A stretch of 8,312 bases of DNA from DATGKD01 sp035294855 (GTDB lineage Bacteria; Actinomycetota; Acidimicrobiia; Acidimicrobiales; UBA8190), in NCBI GenBank assembly GCA_035294855.1, contig DATGKD010000094.1, positions 1 through 8,312 of the forward strand. The letters are read 5' to 3'. The notes under the pieces are model-generated. The model was not told the origin of the DNA and searched no databases. It saw only the letters and a list, made by a program, of their open reading frames with translations. The position numbers and the translations under genes are program-made. Shown piece after piece: positions 6,713-8,312 of the stretch. The number at the start of each line of letters is the position of its first letter. The first letter of the stretch is position 1.

Positions 6713-6729
6713 GGAGAACAACGTGCTGC
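6693..6729. repeat. 37-bp repeated regulatory element, copy 2 (tetR/synthetase divergent region)
   Basis: This is the second copy of the element at 5162-5198, identical at 29 of 37 positions. AGAACA boxes lie at 6694-6699 and 6715-6720, again exactly 21 bp apart and flanking the shared GATCTTAG. The differences cluster in the five bases just before the second box, while both AGAAC boxes and the -10-like core are kept. Its position between the regulator gene and its likely target is where an operator is expected. Confidence 0.7.
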
Positions 6730-6731
6730 CA
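6703..6731 (-). promoter_or_regulatory. Predicted promoter for the acyl-CoA synthetase gene
   Basis: On the minus strand TGGCAG (6731-6726) and TAAGAT (6708-6703) are separated by 17 bases, the same geometry as in front of the gamma gene. The expected start of transcription falls at about 6695, exactly at the CTG that would begin the synthetase protein. That suggests a leaderless message, a common arrangement in Actinobacteria. Confidence 0.5.
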
Positions 6732-6735
6732 TGGC

Positions 6736-6754
6736 CCTCGACACGTGTTCGAGG
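6736..6754. promoter_or_regulatory. Palindrome in the tetR leader, candidate operator
   Basis: CCTCGA (6736-6741) and TCGAGG (6749-6754) are perfect inverted arms around a 7-base spacer that itself contains CACGTG. A 19-bp palindrome in this place is the size expected for a TetR-family operator and could serve autoregulation; it could also form a small hairpin in the leader RNA. I see no second copy elsewhere in the window. Confidence 0.35.
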
Positions 6755-6783
6755 CGCCCGGAGGCGAGCACGGGGGGACCCCT

Positions 6784-7512
6784 ATGCCAGGACTCACCGC
6801 GACGTTGGCCCGCCGGGCCCTCGAACAAAGGGTCGCCGACCGCCAGAGCGCGTACGAAACCGAGGTCGAGCGGTTCGTGGCCGCCGCCTATCGCCTCATC
6901 GAGCGCACGGGTGGCGTCGACCCCTCGCTGCGCGACCTGCTGGCCGAGGCGGGCCTGTCGACACAGGCCTTCTACCGGTTCTTCAAATCGAAGGACGAGT
7001 TCATGCTGGTCCTGCTCGATGACGGCCGGCGGAAGCTGCTCGGGTACCTGGAACACCGCATGGCGGCGGAGACGACCCCGTCGGCCAAGGTGCGCGCGTG
7101 GATCGAGGGCGTCCTCGCGCAAGCCTCGAACCCCGAGGCCGCTGCCCGCACGCGCCCGTTCGTCGCCAACCGCGACCGATTGTCCGAAGCATTTCCCCGC
7201 GAACAGCAGGAGTCCGTCGACCTCCTCGTCGAGCTTCTCCTCGATCCCGTCACCCATCTCCAGCGGACGGGGGACCGCCGCGTGGCGCCACGGCAGCTGG
7301 AGTCGGCGCGTCACGACGCCGAGGCGGTGTACACCCTCGTGGTCGGCACGCTCGAAGCCCATTTGGCGCGTCGGACGCGCCCCACGGCTCAGGAGGTCCA
7401 AGACCTCGTGGGCTTCGCGCTGCGGGCACTGGGGGCCTCCCCGGCGGCCCCGCGAAACGCTGCGCGTCGACGAGCGCCCGCCCCGAAGCGTGCCAAGAGG
7501 AGGACGACGTGA
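6784..7512 (+). CDS. TetR/AcrR-family transcriptional regulator
   Basis: This 242-residue protein has an N-terminal DNA-binding domain and a helical ligand domain. The helix-turn-helix covers about residues 47-74 (SLRDLLAEAGLSTQAFYRFF), preceded by a first helix VERFVAAAYRLIERTG and an N-terminal extension of roughly 25 residues. After about residue 221 comes a strongly basic tail, NAARRRAPAPKRAKRRTT, unusual for the family and possibly an extra DNA contact. The ATG at 6784 follows a G-rich stretch (GGGGGG, six bases before) that can act as a ribosome binding site. The gene faces away from the acyl-CoA synthetase, and its stop overlaps the GTG of the cupin. TetR proteins in such positions usually repress the divergent operon and sense a pathway intermediate, often an acyl-CoA; that role is inferred here. 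Confidence 0.92.
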   Translation: MPGLTATLARRALEQRVADRQSAYETEVERFVAAAYRLIERTGGVDPSLRDLLAEAGLSTQAFYRFFKSKDEFMLVLLDDGRRKLLGYLEHRMAAETTPSAKVRAWIEGVLAQASNPEAAARTRPFVANRDRLSEAFPREQQESVDLLVELLLDPVTHLQRTGDRRVAPRQLESARHDAEAVYTLVVGTLEAHLARRTRPTAQEVQDLVGFALRALGASPAAPRNAARRRAPAPKRAKRRTT

Positions 7513-7829
7513 CCGACGACCGAACCTTCGGGGACGTCGGCACCCGGAAGATCTTCGAAAACGACCGGGTACGGGTGTGGCAGGTGCGGCTCGCCCCGGG
7601 CGAGCAGGGGCCCGTCCACCGTCACGAGCTCGACCACCTTCTCATCCAGGTCGCGGGGGACAGGATTGCGGTCGTTCCCGAAGCGGACTCCGAGGGGCCG
7701 TACCGCCAGTACCTCGAGGCGGACGTCGTGCCGGGGGCAGTCGTGCATGTCACACGCGGCGGCCTCGAATCAGCACGCAACACCGGACAGCAGCCGTATC
7801 TCGAGGTTGTCGTCGAGCTCAAGGACTGA
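7509..7829 (+). CDS. Small single-domain cupin protein
   Basis: This 106-residue protein is one cupin barrel. The first metal-binding motif is PGEQGPVHRHELDHLL (30-45), with His37, His39 and possibly Glu40 or His43 as ligands. The second half contains VVPGAVVHVTRGG at 73-85, where His80 is a candidate ligand. It resembles the small BauB-like cupins found in catabolic clusters, most of which have no proven activity. The GTG at 7509 has AGGAGG five bases upstream and overlaps the tetR stop (GTGA), so the pair is co-translated. A role as ligand-binding accessory, dioxygenase, isomerase or small metabolic enzyme for the same pathway is possible; the sequence does not choose between them. Confidence 0.88.
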   Translation: MTDDRTFGDVGTRKIFENDRVRVWQVRLAPGEQGPVHRHELDHLLIQVAGDRIAVVPEADSEGPYRQYLEADVVPGAVVHVTRGGLESARNTGQQPYLEVVVELKD

Positions 7830-7849
7830 GCTCGACGACACGACCTTTT
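7808..7849 (+). terminator. Rho-independent terminator of the tetR-cupin operon
   Basis: The arms 7808-7821 and 7827-7840 form a perfect 14-bp stem (left arm TGTCGTCGAGCTCA) with a 5-base loop, followed by TTTT at 7846-7849. The stop codon of the cupin gene (7827-7829) lies inside the stem. The T-run is short and a few bases away from the stem, so termination may be modest. The stop codon of the convergent reading frame is directly next to it at 7849-7851. Confidence 0.7.
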
Positions 7850-8312
7850 CAGCGGAAGTTGCCGCCGGCAGTCGGACCCTTCGAAACCGACGCCGCGCCG
7901 CGCAGCTGCGCCAGCTGTTCGTCGAGCTCGGCGAAATAGTCGTAATCCCGTTTGGTGGCGGCGCTCGTCGACGCCGCCGCGCTCGACAGCGGAGGCCCAT
8001 CTGCGGCCGGCGTCGGCCCCGCCCTCGCGGAGGGCGGGGCAGCCTCCTCCTGTCTCGGTGCAGCCGTTGATGTCGCCGGGGTTGGGAGCGGAGTCCAGCC
8101 ACTTGGCGGAGGCGGCAGGCGTCGCGAAGAAATGCCCGCTGCCGGCGATGGCGCGCGCCGAGCAGTGACGGAGGGCGCTGGTGGCGGAGGTGGTGGAAGA
8201 CGGCGTGGTGGCGGTGGCAGAGAGCTCGGCGGCGGTGGAAGTCGACCGCCGTCCGCCCCCGGCGTCGTCGCCGGAGGCGGCGGCAACCACAACGGTGGCC
8301 GTCCCCGTACCG
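7849..8312 (-). CDS. Probable 3' end of a convergent low-complexity gene, reading frame uncertain (possible frameshift)
   Basis: The minus strand is open to the right edge in more than one frame. The frame ending with TGA at 7849 gives a proline-rich stretch (LPPPP repeats) and then a more normal C-terminus, KRDYDYFAELDEQLAQLRG, with good codon use. Further upstream (about 8290-8075) a different minus frame has clearly better third-position G/C. It reads as an Ala/Ser/Thr-rich segment followed by HFFATPAASAKWLDSAPNPG. The two frames would join if one base is gained or lost between about 8075 and 7970, where a 10-bp GC hairpin lies. I read this as one real gene with a frame error or a decayed gene, beginning outside the window. 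No family is recognised. A glycine-rich plus-strand frame over the same bases looks like its antisense shadow. Confidence 0.4.
   Translation of the reverse strand, partial: VRGRPPLWLPPPPATTPGADGGRLPPPPSSLPPPPRRLPPPPPPAPSVTARRAPSPAAGISSRRLPPPPSGWTPLPTPATSTAAPRQEEAAPPSARAGPTPAADGPPLSSAAASTSAATKRDYDYFAELDEQLAQLRGAASVSKGPTAGGNFR
8016..8040. repeat. Strong GC-rich inverted repeat
   Basis: GCCCCGCCCT (8016-8025) and AGGGCGGGGC (8031-8040) form a perfect 10-bp stem with a 5-base CGCGG loop. No T-run follows on either strand, so it is unlikely to be a terminator. It lies inside the uncertain convergent gene, within the interval where the best reading frame changes, and is the kind of sequence where indels or sequencing errors arise. 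Confidence 0.6.

Noticed and set aside
6696..6797. N-terminal extension of the synthetase to the GTG at 6797
   Set aside because: It would overlap the tetR start, run through the promoter-like element and add a Pro/Gly/Cys-rich segment unlike known N-termini of the family.
7622..7848. Continuation of the second minus frame through the cupin gene to 7622
   Set aside because: Codon use degrades after about 7970 and the frame would run antisense through a well-supported cupin and its terminator.
8071..8312. Glycine-rich plus-strand open frame reaching the right edge
   Set aside because: It has weaker third-position G/C and mirrors the proline-rich minus frame; no start with a ribosome binding site is evident.
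1..8312. tRNA or rRNA genes, CRISPR arrays, transposases, attachment sites
   Set aside because: No cloverleaf-like segments, regularly spaced repeats, transposase motifs or terminal inverted repeats were seen on either strand.

Overview
The window is very GC-rich, with genes packed end to end, frequent GTG starts, four-base start/stop overlaps and strong third-position G/C. This suggests a high-GC actinobacterium (possibly an environmental lineage). That placement is inferred from composition and gene style only; no marker gene is present.

Layout. From 6695 down to the left edge, eight genes run on the minus strand: an acyl-CoA synthetase (5175-6695), the gamma, ferredoxin-like delta, alpha and beta subunits of a 2-oxoacid:ferredoxin oxidoreductase (4566-5150, 4309-4569, 3182-4312, 2361-3185), a D-2-hydroxyacid dehydrogenase (1414-2364), a TIM-barrel sugar isomerase/epimerase-like protein (479-1351) and the N-terminal part of a Gfo/Idh/MocA oxidoreductase (1-482). 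Divergent to these, a TetR regulator (6784-7512) and a small cupin (7509-7829) form a two-gene operon closed by a strong hairpin (7808-7849). Beyond it, up to the right edge, lies a low-complexity stretch that probably holds the 3' end of a convergent minus-strand gene, with signs of a frame change.

How the genes may work together (inference). The oxidoreductase interconverts a 2-oxoacid plus CoA with an acyl-CoA, CO2 and reduced ferredoxin. The dehydrogenase could supply or consume the 2-oxoacid as a 2-hydroxyacid, and the synthetase could make the acyl-CoA from a free acid. The isomerase/Gfo-Idh pair looks like sugar, polyol or keto-sugar chemistry. The TetR protein is the obvious candidate controller. 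I do not recognise the combination as a named pathway, and the substrate is unknown.

The most striking signal outside the genes is a 37-bp element present twice (5162-5198 and 6693-6729; 29 of 37 positions identical). Each copy carries the same promoter-like -35/-10 arrangement facing left and two AGAAC boxes exactly 21 bp apart. One copy lies in the tetR/synthetase divergent region. The other spans the last codons and the stop codon of the synthetase and precedes the oxidoreductase genes. This looks like a duplicated promoter/operator that puts both transcription units under one control. Protein-level oddities are a missing conserved loop in the alpha subunit and a Lys-to-Gln change in the synthetase A10 motif.
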